Positions 1 through 11,460 are shown, counted from the stretch's first letter. The stretch: 64,000 nucleotides of DNA from Diplocarpon mali (GCA_024741835.1 JAENRP010000005.1:199444-263443); one strand, 5' to 3'. Numbers and translations are program-made. Notes: generated from the letters alone by a model not told the origin.

Positions 1-66
1 CTTGCAGACCTACAGAAACCCACCGCTGAATGCATGCTAATGCGATGTTTATCTGGCCTGTGATAG

Positions 67-433
67 AGTAGAGCATGTCCAATTTCGTCTATTCTCTCGA
101 CAATTCGTTTATTACTAAGGGGAGACGATACGGATACACCTGTTGATGAAGCGGGAGACACAGAAGTGAGCTGCCTCACTGGGCATCATTTCCGAATCTC
201 CCCAGTCAGGGTGCGTCAAAAGATAGTCGAAGTTTTCGACATCGATGAAAAGAGATGCGCCTGCGCTGTGGATAGCAACGGGCCAACTTATACAATGGTA
301 CCGACCAACCTAGCTACTGTGTACATACCCTCGGAGGTAGGCACTTTTCTTCGCTTTTACTTCAAAGTATTCTGTTCCTAACTCGTAGCGAGGTCACGTT
401 CGGGAGCTCGGGTGGGCTGTCGCCAAGATGTAG
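67..433 (+). CDS. 3' end of an unrecognised protein-coding gene (partial, enters from left)
   Basis: An open frame runs from 67 to a GTAGGC donor at 337. A 52-bp intron (337-388, CTAAC branch, TAG acceptor) joins in phase 0 to a last exon that ends in TAG at 431-433. A CTAAT branch-like site near 36 and the TAG at 64-66 suggest another acceptor just before 67, so upstream exons lie outside the window. The frame encodes an acidic stretch, then hydrophilic sequence, and ends in a basic tail (GHVRELGWAVAKM). The intron length matches other introns here, which argues for real coding sequence. I do not recognise the family and propose no function. The left boundary is uncertain; an alternative acceptor at 118 would also keep the frame. 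Confidence 0.45.
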
Positions 434-713
434 GTGGAGTAAACATGCTCAAAGGTTCTCATTCTCCCTACGACGCAACAGTCTTGGCCATGGGGCCGAA
501 GACTGGAGATTCTTATCAGCTGAAGCGGGAGTAGGAGGACGTGGTTAAGTAGCGCACTTGCTGCCAAGTAACCTCAAATACACTCATTCTTGAGGGGCTT
601 TACATCCGTCACCTTTTCCTGTCACGCTTGCAGTTTTTCGAACCTACACCTGTGCTCCTGACGCTCGACTGCAGTCCCCGTATCAGCAGAGTCACGTATC
701 AATATTCGCAAAG

Positions 714-1583
714 ATGGATCATGATATGGACATGGGTATGAGTGAGTGTGTGGTTGGTGGTGTGAGTACAGCTTGGCCTTTTGCGGCGGAACCTCCTCTA
801 AAGGGTTCGTGTAGATGTTGTGGAATTGGAATACTATTGATTCTTGTGAGTGGTCTCATCGATCTGAGTCGTATCGCCTCTGTATCACTGTGAGGCTGAC
901 AATGTAGGCTTCATCTCGAAATCATGGCATATCACCTCCAAGGGCATGTTTGCTGGCTCTTGTATTGGGGTTGTCCGTAAGTCTCACATCGCCTCAAGCT
1001 CTCTCGACTCGGAATGGAAATCTTCGCAGGCTTTCCTCTGGGGAAGCTGCCGTCCATGGTCAATTTTCACTAGCAAGCAAGCTCTCTAGACGGATCTCTG
1101 CTTGCGAGCTTCTCCGGGTGCGCAACACCTCACAATGCTGATTCTGGAAAGTCCTCGTCATGTCCCTAGAATTCCTCCGCCGTCTCGGAAAAGAATACGA
1201 CCGATTTATTTTCCGGCAACATCAACGCGCGCAGTTCGCTCTCGCGAATGCCGCAACTAAGGACAAGAACGGTGCCTCGTGCACAACTACCGCAACGAGC
1301 AAAGCCACTCCTATGCCTTTCCGTCCCAATATCCTGCAACAGATGGTTAGGGCTTCGATCCACGCGGTTTCCTTCACGGTTGCCTATTTTGTAATGCTGC
1401 TCGCTATGTATTACAATGGGTACATTATTATATGTATCATAATTGGTGCTTGGCTTGGAGCTTTCGTGTTTCAGTGGGAGAGTGTTGGGCTCGCGTGAGT
1501 GAAGATACCGTGGACTGAGAGTTGGGCTCGGCTAATGCTTCGATAGTGGTCCAGAGGAAGAGATTACCATGTGTTGTGGGTGA
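714..1583 (+). CDS. Ctr-family high-affinity copper transporter
   Basis: Five exons: 714-761, 815-845, 908-976, 1152-1494, 1547-1583, giving 175 aa. Ctr proteins form trimers in the plasma or vacuolar membrane and import Cu(I). The Met-rich start (MDHDMDMGM) and the LWNWNTID block before TM1 are Ctr signatures. TM1 lies near residues 39-58, TM2 near 117-137 and TM3 near 139-158. TM2 carries the MxxxM copper motif (Met131/Met135), TM3 carries GxxxG (Gly148/Gly152), and the C-terminus ends in the Cys-Cys motif (MCCG). The last 12 residues lie in a small exon after a 52-bp intron; without it the protein would stop at 1498 and lose the Cys pair. Exon 1 is the least certain part, since the donor at 762 was picked because a TAG precedes exon 2 in frame. 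Confidence 0.9.
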
Positions 1584-1817
1584 GATGGGACTGAAGTAGA
1601 GAATCTTGGCATTTATTCCACAAGGTGAAAGCTAGGCCTTACCTGATCAACAGAAGAGAGAATGGCCTTTCGATTCGACGTGTCTCTACTCGGTACCCTA
1701 GTAAACAGTAACGCCTTGTGATGCCGGGCCCGTATGAGAGTTCCAAACCACTGCCAACGCCGTCACATGCTGCCTGTTATATACATACCACTTCCATATT
1801 CAACTACCTTGCCATTT

Positions 1818-3099
1818 TCAAGCATCCAGAGCTACCAGGGCTTTGTTTTGGTTTTGGTTCCCTCTTTCAGATAGCCCTTTCTTACCTCCCGCTGCTCGAT
1901 TCTTGCCTTGATTCCCACCAGCAGCCATAGCGCTCTTGTTCTTCCGTCCTCTCCTCCCAGCTGCTTCGGTCTCGGGAGTGATGCCGATTTTTTCATCGAC
2001 CTCCTTCGCTAGCGGTTCTAGTTGTTCAAATCCTAACACCTTGCATATCTGGTGATAGCTCTTGCTACTTGTCATCTCTCTGTAGACAGGTTCCTTCCCA
2101 GGAATCAGATGGTTGAGTAAGTACTTCGTATTGCCGAATCGGTTCTCCACTCCGAGTGATGTCTTGATGTATTCTTCAACCACCTCCTTCCAGGGAGCAA
2201 TTCCTCCTCCGGCCTCGCTCCTGAACACGCTAGAGTTCGCCTCGGCGGCTGTCGCGATCATGGCTCCATCGACACCGAATTCCCTGATAAGTTGCTCGGC
2301 TTGCGCTCTGTTTTCCACATCTCCATTCATGAGACATGCTACGCCAGCACCTCTGCAAATTTCTGCAATCATCTTCAGCTGTTCCCTGATAGCCCGTTCC
2401 CGGGGTCGCATAGGGGTCGTGCGGCAATGGACAGTCAAGCCCGTAATTCCAGTAGCGCACAGCTTTCGCACCAATGTCTCCGTCAAATCAGGCGTCTCCA
2501 GCAGCCGGATCTTCACACTGATACCAATCTCGAACTCTGGCACAATCTCCTTGACCAGCGCCTCCAGAATCGAGCATAGCTTGTCTGGTGTTTGTAGCAG
2601 TGCTGCGCCCATGCCCCCACTGGTACTGAATGGCTTCGGACACCCAGCATTGACGTCAATGCCTGCTACATCTGCAGCAACTACCCGTGCAGCAGCGACT
2701 GCTCTCTCAGGGTCTGAAGTGCCGATCTGAAAGATGAGGCGCTTGCCTTCGCGCTCGGGGTGGATGCGGAAGATGAGGGACTCTATCTGGTCCTTGCGCG
2801 GGTCTTTGGAGCCGTTGGAAGGGAGGCGCGTGAAATCAATTGTGGAGAGTGATTCGTTTACTTTGCGGGTGGTTCCAATCATGGATCTGTCGACGGTTTC
2901 TGGGCCTGCGAGAATTTTTCAGTCGGGGATCTGGGAGATGGTATTCAGATAAGTTACCCCATACTAGATCTGCCCCATAGTGAATTGCTAGAAGGCGAGA
3001 TGGTAATTCGCCGCTTCTCACCATGGGCGCAAGAACGATTTTGCCCCTGTAGTCAACTCCTTTGGGAGGAATAGGCACTCTTTTGGTGACGGATGTCAT
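1818..3099 (-). CDS. DUS2: tRNA-dihydrouridine(20) synthase, Dus2/Smm1 type
   Basis: Two exons, 2958-3099 and 1818-2905, with a 52-bp intron; 409 aa. The enzyme is an FMN- and NAD(P)H-dependent reductase that makes dihydrouridine at position 20 of tRNA D-loops. The N-terminal LAPMVRSGELPSRL block and the junction-spanning ADLVWGPETVDR are Dus2 hallmarks. The catalytic cysteine is Cys136 in NAGCPKPFSTSGGMG, followed by an HCRTTPMRPRERA block and the NGDVE motif. The C-terminus ends in a Gly/Lys/Asn-rich tail rather than an obvious dsRNA-binding domain. The ATG at 3099 was chosen because it has A at -3 and gives a typical family start; an upstream in-frame ATG at 3123 would add 8 residues. The gene is divergent from the pyrophosphatase gene. 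Confidence 0.93.
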
Positions 3100-3181
3100 G
3101 ATAGCAGATGCTAATCGTTGCATAACATCGCACGGTAGAGTGGACAAGGCTTGTGATTGTTATCCCACGAAGTCGGTAGGA

Positions 3182-3213
3182 AATCGGCTGGGAATCGGCT
3201 GGGAATCGGCTCC
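3182..3213. repeat. 11-bp tandem repeat in the DUS2/pyrophosphatase intergenic region
   Basis: About three copies of an 11-base unit, AATCGGCTGGG, the last one truncated. A degenerate copy (AAGTCGGTAGG) lies just before. It sits between the divergent DUS2 and pyrophosphatase genes, about 80 bp upstream of the DUS2 start. It could be a variable-number repeat or a cluster of binding sites; nothing here distinguishes these. Confidence 0.75.
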
Positions 3214-4034
3214 GAATTGCCTACCAAAAGGAAGGTGACGGAGAGGGAAATTCGGACACTGCGACAGGTACAGATCACAGTCTGAAGGAAGCACAATCTG
3301 GGGTCACTGATATAAATATCAGTTAGCGCGATCGCCGACGCGAGTTTGAGGAGATTCAAGTGCACTTCAAACGCCCCAAGCTTGACTGGAGCCTTGCTGT
3401 ATTCATTATCCCACAATTTACACTGCTGTGGCAAATGCTAATCTTACAGCCGGCCGTGGAAAGACATCTCCGTGAAAAGAATCTTCGTGGATGCGAATCT
3501 GATCCAGATAGTGCCGTACTTATTAGGGCGTCGATGCTCAGCCGGGGCGTGCCACCAGATAGGCTCCGTTTCAATGGCAGAAAAAAGGAGAGTTGCTGAG
3601 CCTCAGGACAGCCGTAGCAATCAATACACATGGAGACCGATTATTGCGCTGAGGCATCGGTACCTGTCTAGGAAGATGATCTCTTATTTAACGAACATAT
3701 GGACTTCCTCCTCTCTTGTCCAGGCTGCATGCCATTCCTAAAGACTCCGCACCTCATCCGGGCGTCCATTCGTGCAAGCAAGTCCCTGGCCAGCAGTATC
3801 TTGCAGCACACCAACACCAGCACCAACACCAAAACCTGCACCTGTGCCTTTCAGCACCAAAGGCTGTGCATCCCCTCGGCTGCGTTTTCCCCCTCTTTCT
3901 ACCTCGCGACCTCCTTGACCACACTGGCGCAACCCAACAAGAAAATTCTGTCCCGCACGCGGCAGATAGTTCGACATCTGTCGAGTTCACCGTCGTCTTC
4001 CACCCCTCCCAGAATCTCTTCTCGCTCTGCGAAA

Positions 4035-5306
4035 ATGTCACAGTACACTACTAGAAAGGTCGGTGCCCCAAACACCTTGGAGCACCGCATCTACATAGAG
4101 AAAGATGGCGCCCCTATCTCTTCTTTCCACGACATTCCTCTGTATGCCAATGAGCAGCAGACGATCTTGAACATGGTCGTTGAGATCCCCAGATGGACCA
4201 ATGCAAAAATGGAGGTATGTGCATGTTCTTGCTTTTGTCTCCTAATGCTGCTTTTCACCGGTTTACCCCGCCATGGCCGTGTTAACACCACAATTTNCAC
4301 TTCACCACAACTCTTGAACATAACCCCCTAGGACTGTGCTAACATACGCTTCTTTGCAGATCTCAAAATCTGATCTCTTGAACCCCATCAGCAAGTAGCC
4401 CAGTCAATACTTGCAACCCATTCACCGACACCAGTAGCTCTGTTCCCAACATCGGAGATCAGTTCAGACAATATGCTTAGCTAACGCCTTGAACTATAGA
4501 GCAGGACACCAAGAAGGGCAAGCTTCGTTTCGTGCGTAACTGCTTCCCACACAAGGGTTACCTGTGGAACTACGGTGCATTCCCTCAGGTATGCCTGTTT
4601 CCAGCAGTGATAATAAGTAACATCACTAACTACTTTCAGACCTGGGAGGACCCCAACGTCATTCACCCCGAAACTAAGGCGAAGGGAGATAATGATCCAT
4701 TGGACGTCTGCGAGATTGGTGAGCTGGTCGGATATCCAGGCCAGGTCAAGCAAGTCAAGGTCCTTGGTGTCATGGCTTTGCTTGACGAGGAGGAGACCGA
4801 CTGGAAGGTTATCGTCATTGATATCAACGACCCATTGGCTCCCAAGCTCAACGACGTTGAGGATGTCGAGAGACACTTGCCAGGTCTCCTGAGAGCGACT
4901 AATGAGTGGTTCAGAATCTACAAAATTCCAGACGGAAAGCCAGAGAACCAATTTGCTTTCACCGGCGAGTGCAAGAACAAGAAGTGAGTTAAACTATTCT
5001 TTTAAAGAATCGAGGCGCTGATGCGCACAGGTACGCTACGGACATCGTTCACGAGTGTGCTGAGGCTTGGGAGAAGCTCGTCACTGGAAAGACCCAGCCA
5101 GGTGAAATTTCCACGTAAGTTCCCGCAAGCATTGACATATCTCTCTAGCTAATCAAAAGCACAGTGCCAACCTCACTGTCTCCAAGTCAGCAAACCGTAT
5201 CTCGCAAGACCAGCTTCCTCCCATTCCCAAAAACGAGAACCTTGCTCCTGCCCCAATCGACCCAAGCATTGACAAATGGTTCTTCATCTCTGGAGCTGCT
5301 GTTTAA
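4035..5306 (+). CDS. IPP1: Soluble inorganic pyrophosphatase (family I)
   Basis: Six exons: 4035-4214, 4360-4390, 4500-4588, 4640-4983, 5031-5114, 5165-5306; 289 aa from ATG 4035. It hydrolyses PPi to two phosphates and so drives biosynthetic reactions. The family signature DNDPLDV is present, with its three metal-binding aspartates, as are [25 protein letters not shown] and [12 protein letters not shown] blocks typical of fungal cytosolic PPases. The second intron (4391-4499) starts with GC rather than GT (GCAAGT...TATAG); no GT donor restores the frame. An unresolved base (n) lies at 4297 in intron 1. The frame is also open upstream for 112 codons to ATG 3699 and could encode a targeting extension (see findings). 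ATG 4035 gives the conventional family start. Confidence 0.95.
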
Positions 5307-5642
5307 TAGCAATGGTCATAATGATTAAGCCCGAGATCATGAGTGCATACACATGGCCGGCCAGAGCATAAAAGTTGCCTTGTTTTACCTTCAGATGAAG
5401 CCTTTAACGCATAGCACTTCGAACACCTTAACTCTTCTTCTTTTGACCAAACTCCGTCTGAACCATGATCCATAGTGAAAACGTAAATTGTTTATAGCTT
5501 TTCACCCAATCTACCCTGATCTGGAAAGAAAAATTATAGCTCCCAACTTCCGAATTTTTCCTTGCGTGCATTTAAAGCATATCATGCATTATCCTCAACG
5601 CCTCTACTATGCAATGGTGCAGAGCTTCCCCAAAAGCATGCT

Positions 5643-5987
5643 TCAGTTCCCAGTGAGCTCCTCTTGTCTTGACAATATTCTTGAGTGTCTGTCCACCTCC
5701 TCCACGACGCCCTTGATCCCCAACTTCTCTGCATCCAACTTCATCTCCTTTCCGTCCTCTGAAGTGGTAATGTTAGAACTGCGCAGAGGGACACGATGCG
5801 AGCCCTTACTGAATTTCAGCGCAACATAGCTCCTGTCCTTCGAAGTCCGCGGCAACAACTTCGTATCAATCTTCATAGACTGTCGCGCATTTGGTGGAAG
5901 AAATGATAGAAATAATCGTGCGGTCTTCGCTTTAGGTGAGAACGGGTTGAAAACGGTAGACACCTCGGTGATAAATCTAGTAATCAT
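5643..5987 (-). CDS. Mitochondrial large ribosomal subunit protein mL53 (yeast Mrpl44 family)
   Basis: A single exon of 114 aa. The start MITRFITEVSTVFNPFSPKAK and the later KTARLFLSFLPP and LPRTSK segments match the small mL53/Mrpl44 family, a component of the mitochondrial 54S subunit. The length is typical for fungal members. It begins with a classical ATG at 5987 and is divergent from SEC20 across 260 bp, so a shared promoter is likely. It is convergent with the pyrophosphatase gene, with 336 bp between the stop codons. Family assignment rests on recognised sequence resemblance, not a search. Confidence 0.85.
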   Translation of the reverse strand: MITRFITEVSTVFNPFSPKAKTARLFLSFLPPNARQSMKIDTKLLPRTSKDRSYVALKFSKGSHRVPLRSSNITTSEDGKEMKLDAEKLGIKGVVEEVDRHSRILSRQEELTGN

Positions 5988-6247
5988 CTTAAGCTGGGGG
6001 CACAGCTAGAGTAACTGTTAGCATGAACCAGTACTTCGTGGATCCGTTAGTCAAACACACGGCTGTGAATGTGCGGGTATCTGCGGTGGATACGGCGTGA
6101 TGAGATCTGGAGAGGGGCGAATGTTAGAAAGTCCTAAGGTCCTCGGCAAGTTCCGGGCCGCTTCAAGTTTTGGGATCAACTTGCCAGCTTGGCCCTGTCC
6201 GAACCTCTCCTCCTCGAGAGGCTCATCGACGCTCAACAGTCGCCCAA

Positions 6248-7551
6248 ATGTCCCTTCAGATCATAACGGAGCGTTCGAAGACTCTGCAAGAGTCAAACGT
6301 GCAATTAAAAGAGCTCATCGACCGGCTCGCGAACATTAATTTTCAGCCTGGGTCGGTACCTCTCTCCAGGGACGAGGATGGCAATATTTTACAAGAAATG
6401 GCGTCGGATATACATCAAACTTTACAGGAGCAAGACGAAGAATTTGAGAATCTAGGAGAGGAGGTTGAAGAGTTGGTAGAAGGGAAGAAGGGGAGTGAAT
6501 TTGAACACCAGAAGATTGAACTAAAAGGTGCCGTTTCGAGAGGCAAAAGGGAGCTCAAAGCGTGTGTCCAGACTCTGAAAAACGTACTGTGCAGTCGCTG
6601 ACCTATCCAAGCTGCCAAAGTGCCTTCCGCAGAGCTCAAGTCGTAGCCAAGCGGAGCTTGGATGCTGCACAGCGCGCCGAAAGAGACCTCCTCTTACGTT
6701 CCTACGTCGAACCACGCAGCTCTAACTCGCCGCCCGTGCCTGGACAACGGCGCCGGACCCAGCAGAGCATCGAACTGTCGAAAGAAGAGAAGACGATAAA
6801 CGCGAGTAGCGATGTGATGACTGCTCTAAGGCGCACACATGATATGATGGCGGCAGAGCTCTCACGCTCGCAATTTGCACATGAAACCTTGAAAGAATCT
6901 ACTGCTGCTTTAGCGCAACTTTCCGAGACGTACTCTTCCCTCGATACATTACTTTCCAGCTCGAAGAATCTGCTAGGAACTTTACTGAGGAGTCAGAAGA
7001 GCGATACGTGGTACCTCGAAACAGCATTTTACATCCTGTCTGCCACGATCGTATGGCTGGTGTGGCGAAGACTGCTTTATGGGCCTACTTGGTGGCTGTT
7101 TTACTTCCCACTAAAGATGTTCCTGAAGGGGTGGACGGGCGTGTTCGCGGCTATGGGTCTGCTGGGCGGAGATGTTAGTGTGAGTCCGGGCTTGGGCTCT
7201 GTGGCGAGCCAGCCGACGGCAGTGCATAGCAGTGGTACCAGAGGCCCCAGACTCACACGGGAAGCGCCACAGGCCCAAGAGATTCGCGTTGGTGGGGGCG
7301 GAAGAGGAGCTCCTATGGGGAGTGTACATCAGCCTGGCGATAGCATGACGGAGCAAGTTGAGAGGATCATCGATCAGGATCAGACTCAGGACGTTGGTAT
7401 TGAAGGGACTGCTGAGAAATCTATCCAGGATGGGGATCATGCAAAAGATCAGCCGGAAGATCAACATAATCCGAAGAAGAGGATGTGGGAAGAGGATGAG
7501 GAGAGTGCAAAGCAAGGCGAGAAAGACGCCAGGGGCCACGATGAATTGTAG
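6248..7551 (+). CDS. SEC20: Sec20 SNARE, Golgi-to-ER retrograde fusion
   Basis: Two exons, 6248-6561 and 6633-7551; 410 aa. Sec20 is an ER t-SNARE that, with Ufe1, Use1 and the Dsl1 complex, receives COPI vesicles. The N-terminal half is coiled-coil rich (LQESNVQLKELIDRLA, then a Glu-rich helix). The C-terminal half has the Sec20 SNARE-like block (DVMTALRRTHDMMAAELSRS ... SSLDTLLSSSKNLL) followed by SQKSDTWYLETAFYIL and a membrane segment near residues 229-255. The protein ends in HDEL, the ER-retrieval signal also found in yeast Sec20. The splice (GTGTGT...CGCAG, 71 bp) was chosen because it gives a continuous helix (RELKAAQVVAKRS). An in-frame ATG at 6170 is not preferred, as it adds 26 Pro/Arg-rich residues. 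Confidence 0.92.
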
Positions 7552-9956
7552 TCTTCAATTGGATACATTTTCTGACGCAAACCTGAGTATACGAAGCATA
7601 CTACCACTTGATCTAATTCCCTGCTTAACTTTCCCCTATGGTTTCTCTCGACCAGAATAACTCGGCTCGTGTGTCTCGATTTCAAAAGAGCAGTGCGAGA
7701 TCAACAATCCTGAAGGTCAGAGCGCTCTGCCGATAACTCAGTAGGTGTTACCTAAGTGAAAAATAATTTATTTCATGCTTGTAAATGTAGTCAGAGATCC
7801 TTTGGTTGAAAATATATGAGAGTACTCTTCAATGGTTTGAGCATGCATATCATTTTGATGGGTATACGTACCTTTTAAGATCAGGCCAACGGTGGAATAT
7901 GAAAGCGTGGAGAGCGAATCAAGATTCATCTCTATTCGCTCCACGTTCGTGCGCAAGGGTTATCTTCAGTCCAGACCTGAGATTGGCATGATTTAGCTGG
8001 CTGTCTATCGTGCGTTGCCCTAGCACTCTTATCTATGTCTAAGCCGTATGACAATGGCAAGGCGGAGAAAGAGATTAAGAGAGATATATATCTTAAGGTC
8101 TCAACGAAATTATGCATAGTGTGCAGAGGCGAGTGACAGCAGCACACGTGGGGATCAGAAGCAGATGGTGCAGTGAGCATCTACGGGCAACACTCGAGTA
8201 TCAGAGGGTATGGCTGGGAGTGCGAGGTGGCGAGGTATCGCATCATAGCGTGCTTGCAGGTCGTTCTCTATTCTGGAGATAAGGAGGAGAAGAGAGTTTC
8301 CGGGAGCAAGATCTTCCCTTTCAAATCCTTCTGGTGCTCGGTGACCGAACTACTATGCTCAATTCTCTCAACGGCTGGGCGTCATGAAGTAGTTACTCTG
8401 TGCATGACAGTGGCTTCCTGTCCCTACGTATTCTTGACATGCAAGCCTTTGTTATTGACTTCTGGGTCCCGGCTTAAGCGAGGAGAGAGCTAGCGAAAAA
8501 GAGCTGAAGCTGATAGGAGAGGAGGGAAACGTAGTAACTGGTATGTTGTAATGTTGCTCTTCGTATGTCAGGCCTGGATATCGAATTTTTCTTTCGTAGA
8601 CTTCGCATGTGGGCTGCTTATGTGAAGTAGACCTACGAGGAGATCTTGATACGGGTGCATAAGAAGCTGTGCATTCCGCGAATCCTTCGGGAACGCTGGC
8701 TGCGTAGGTATGAGCGAGATCGTCTTTGGTGCAATGGTGCCTAGTGGGGTTTGCATTTGATGGCATATCAGCAAGCCCGCTGTATGGCACATCGGGGCTT
8801 ATACCTTCGTCCTCAAACCCTATGAATAGGAATAGGGCCTTGCTGTATTGTGAAGGGTAGTTTGGATCCAGTTGAATAGCCTCTGTTGAGTATGGTCCAG
8901 ATGTTGGGAGTCATTCTCCATCCCATCTCCAGATTGAGCTCTGACGAGCCTGCTTGCACAAAAAACAAAAAGAGTTGTAGAAATGGGCATTAAACTCGTG
9001 CAGAGCCCGGCCATCCTATCGGTTATGGAAGAAAGACTATGTGAATATGTACTTGATAACTGAGACTTTGGGCCTGAGCAATCGATGATGTCCCTAAAAC
9101 GTAGAGAGGTGGTGACTGGTCTCATCAGCTTACTTCTTGACACATTGAAATGATGTGGCTTGACCATACATGTAAAATAGCGTAAGATGAACGCTAGACT
9201 GGCAACTCAAAAAGGCAGATATGGATGTGATGTACGCAGTTCTGATAATTCGATAAACGGAATTTCAACCTTACAGCTTTCATATACGCACTGCAGAGCA
9301 ACATCACCTGAAAGAACCTGAGTTGAGGGCTCTATCAGAAACCGCCTTGAAGCTGCTGATCCCGTCCATTATCATAGCGTGCGTCCTTCCCTTCATGGAT
9401 TTTCAAAGGCCGAGTTCTGTTGTCAACATTTTCATTCTTCATGGGGAGTGATTATGTTAAACCCAGCTTCATTCTTCAATTCAACGTTGGAGATCGTTTG
9501 CGGCGAAGTGAAAAAATAAAAATTCGCTTGCTAATCATCTCTTCAATGTGATGTACTAAAAGTGCATTATTATATGTGTTCCTCCTGATGAAAAAAATCT
9601 CCGCTTCTTCCAAGGGAAGGGTCCGGGTTATCTCCTGAGGCTAAGCGAGTGGTCCTTGTGCCTGATCAGGGAGCACCATGTCCACACGGCCCAGCATACA
9701 GGTCGTCCGATCAGATTTCTAATTCAACCTCTTGTTTATTCATTTACTATTAAGTCGGGTGGACAGCAAAACAACAGTTCTTGTCACAAGCATTCTAAAT
9801 CTTGCGATTTGCAAAACTATTTATATCTCGTACTTACTATCCTACCATTCTCAAAACTTCAGCCAAATATAAATATAGAAATCTGCCTGGCTGCTTTTCG
9901 AATCTATCTACGGCGAGTTCTGTAAGCGTACTCGTTGATCCAAGTAATACCTGACA
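7552..9956. other. Intergenic region of about 2.4 kb without a clear gene
   Basis: This separates SEC20 from the acyltransferase gene. I see no RNA gene and no recognisable protein. The only coding-like signal is a 152-codon open frame on the minus strand (8452-8910), listed separately. The part just before the acyltransferase gene is AT-rich. Confidence 0.5.
8452..8910 (-). other. Possible coding exon or gene remnant
   Basis: One minus-strand frame is open for 152 codons downstream of a TGA at 8911-8913. It reads protein-like: EAIQLDPNYPSQYSKALFLF, then a Pro/Ser/Arg-rich region, then KIRYPGLTYEEQHYNIPVTT. There is no ATG near its start, so it would need an upstream exon. A short ATG-initiated exon (ATG near 9171, donor near 9130) could serve, but I could not find a phase-consistent acceptor. 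It may be a fast-evolving gene, a relic or chance. I do not recognise a family. Confidence 0.22.
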
Positions 9957-11460
9957 ATGTGGCCATTCACATCAGATCCTGTCGATGAAAACTATATACG
10001 TGCAGCAAGTGAGTGTTCTCTCTTCAAACCCATTTCTCCGTGTTGACACCTGTTCACTAGGCCCGAATGAGCGGCGATGCATAGTTCGAGAATATCTAGG
10101 TTTCTATCGGGCTTTGATTGTAGGCGGTATATTCGAATTTGCTGAGTCAGTTGACACGAACTCTGTCTTCACCTACATCCATGCTCTGCGGCAATGCATC
10201 GACCGCCATCCACAACTGAGCGTCACCATATCCAAAGTGGAAAGCGAATCACCCTACTACGTTTTCTGTCCGCAGCTTGACCTCAGAAAGCATATTGAAA
10301 TTCTCGGCCACAGCGACCAGAACGGAGAAAGCGAAACAATAGCAATACAGCGAGCCCTGCCGAGCATCCTTGATGCGAAATGGCCAGTCTCGGTTCCGGC
10401 TTGGAAGATTGTCGTCTTGCCGTTTTCTGACAGGAGGTGCTTCATAGGATTTTCGTTCTCCCACACGATCGGAGATGGTGTATCAGGCCTAGCTTTCAAC
10501 AGGACTTTCCTCGATGCTCTTCAGGAGCGACACGCAATGACGGATTTAATGTATACATCGACACGAAAGCCTTTTAACCAACCTTTCGACACGGCCAATA
10601 ATCTCACTATCTCCTGGTCTTTTCTCCTCAAGCCGTTGTTGGGAGCATATCTTCCGGTATGTATTGCATCGCTATGTGGGGGGGTGAATTCCCTATTGCC
10701 TGGAACTTGGACTGGAGCACCAATCTTCTACGATCCTGAAACGTACCGGACGGGAGTTGAAATGCTCACAGTTGATGCGAATCTTGTCGAAGATGCTCTA
10801 AAGCTCTGTCGAATGCACTGTGCGAAGTTGACAGGACTCCTCCACCAAATGATCATCAGTGCTTTATCAGATTGCCTGCCTGAACCCCATACCATTGACA
10901 GCTTCAGCTCCGGAACAGTAATCAATATGCGCAGACAAGTCAACGCTTCGAATGATGATATGGGCTTGTTCGTGTCTGCAGACTTCCAAACCTTTGCCTT
11001 GCAGAAGACAGTCTCAAATCAAACAAGCAAGGGATTTTCCTGGGATCTGGCAACGTCGATCACCGAGCGTCTGGCAGTGAAGTCTCAGCAACTCCATGAT
11101 CAACCGATTGGACTACTGCGGTACTTGACGAGCGTTCACTCCTGGACGCTGTCGAAGCTGGGTGCGCGCAGAGAAGGCTCGTATGAACTGAGCAACTTGG
11201 TCGATTTCAAACCTCTGGGCTCTGTAGATCGATGCTCTGTAACGGCGATGTTGTTTTGCCAGCCAGCGGATGTCACGGGTGGCCCGCCGCTAACTTTTAA
11301 TGTGGTGAGCGCCATAGGGGGACCATTAGTTATAGCTGTATCATGGCAAATTGGAGCATTAGGATTCGGCTTGGAGAGGAAGGAGACAGATTTTGTCAAG
11401 GATGTGTGCTGTCATATTTGTTCCAGCTTTGCTCGCTTGAGCAAAAATTCTGATATCTAA
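9957..11460 (+). CDS. Alcohol acetyltransferase (AATase)-family acyltransferase
   Basis: Two exons, 9957-10008 and 10061-11460, with a 52-bp GTGAGT...CACTAG intron; 483 aa. The spliced start, MWPFTSDPVDENYIRAAS, runs into NERRCIVREYLGFYRALIVGG, a pattern usual for the N-terminus of AATase-family proteins. The CoA-dependent acyltransferase motif HxxxDG appears as HTIGDG, preceded by the two beta-strand segments expected of the BAHD/condensation fold. Members transfer acyl groups from acyl-CoA to alcohols or secondary metabolites; the substrate cannot be read from sequence. No biosynthetic neighbours are present, so it stands alone rather than in a metabolite cluster. The unspliced ATG at 9985 would yield an unrelated N-terminus and is rejected. 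Confidence 0.8.

Noticed and set aside
1160..1498. Ctr transporter as a 112-residue single-exon protein
   Set aside because: Lacks TM1, the Met-rich N-terminus and the C-terminal Cys pair, all restored by consistent splicing.
2113..2730. 205-codon plus-strand frame over DUS2
   Set aside because: Antisense to conserved Dus2 coding sequence; no domain features.
10257..10499. Minus-strand frames inside the acyltransferase gene
   Set aside because: Overlap a well-supported coding exon and carry no features.
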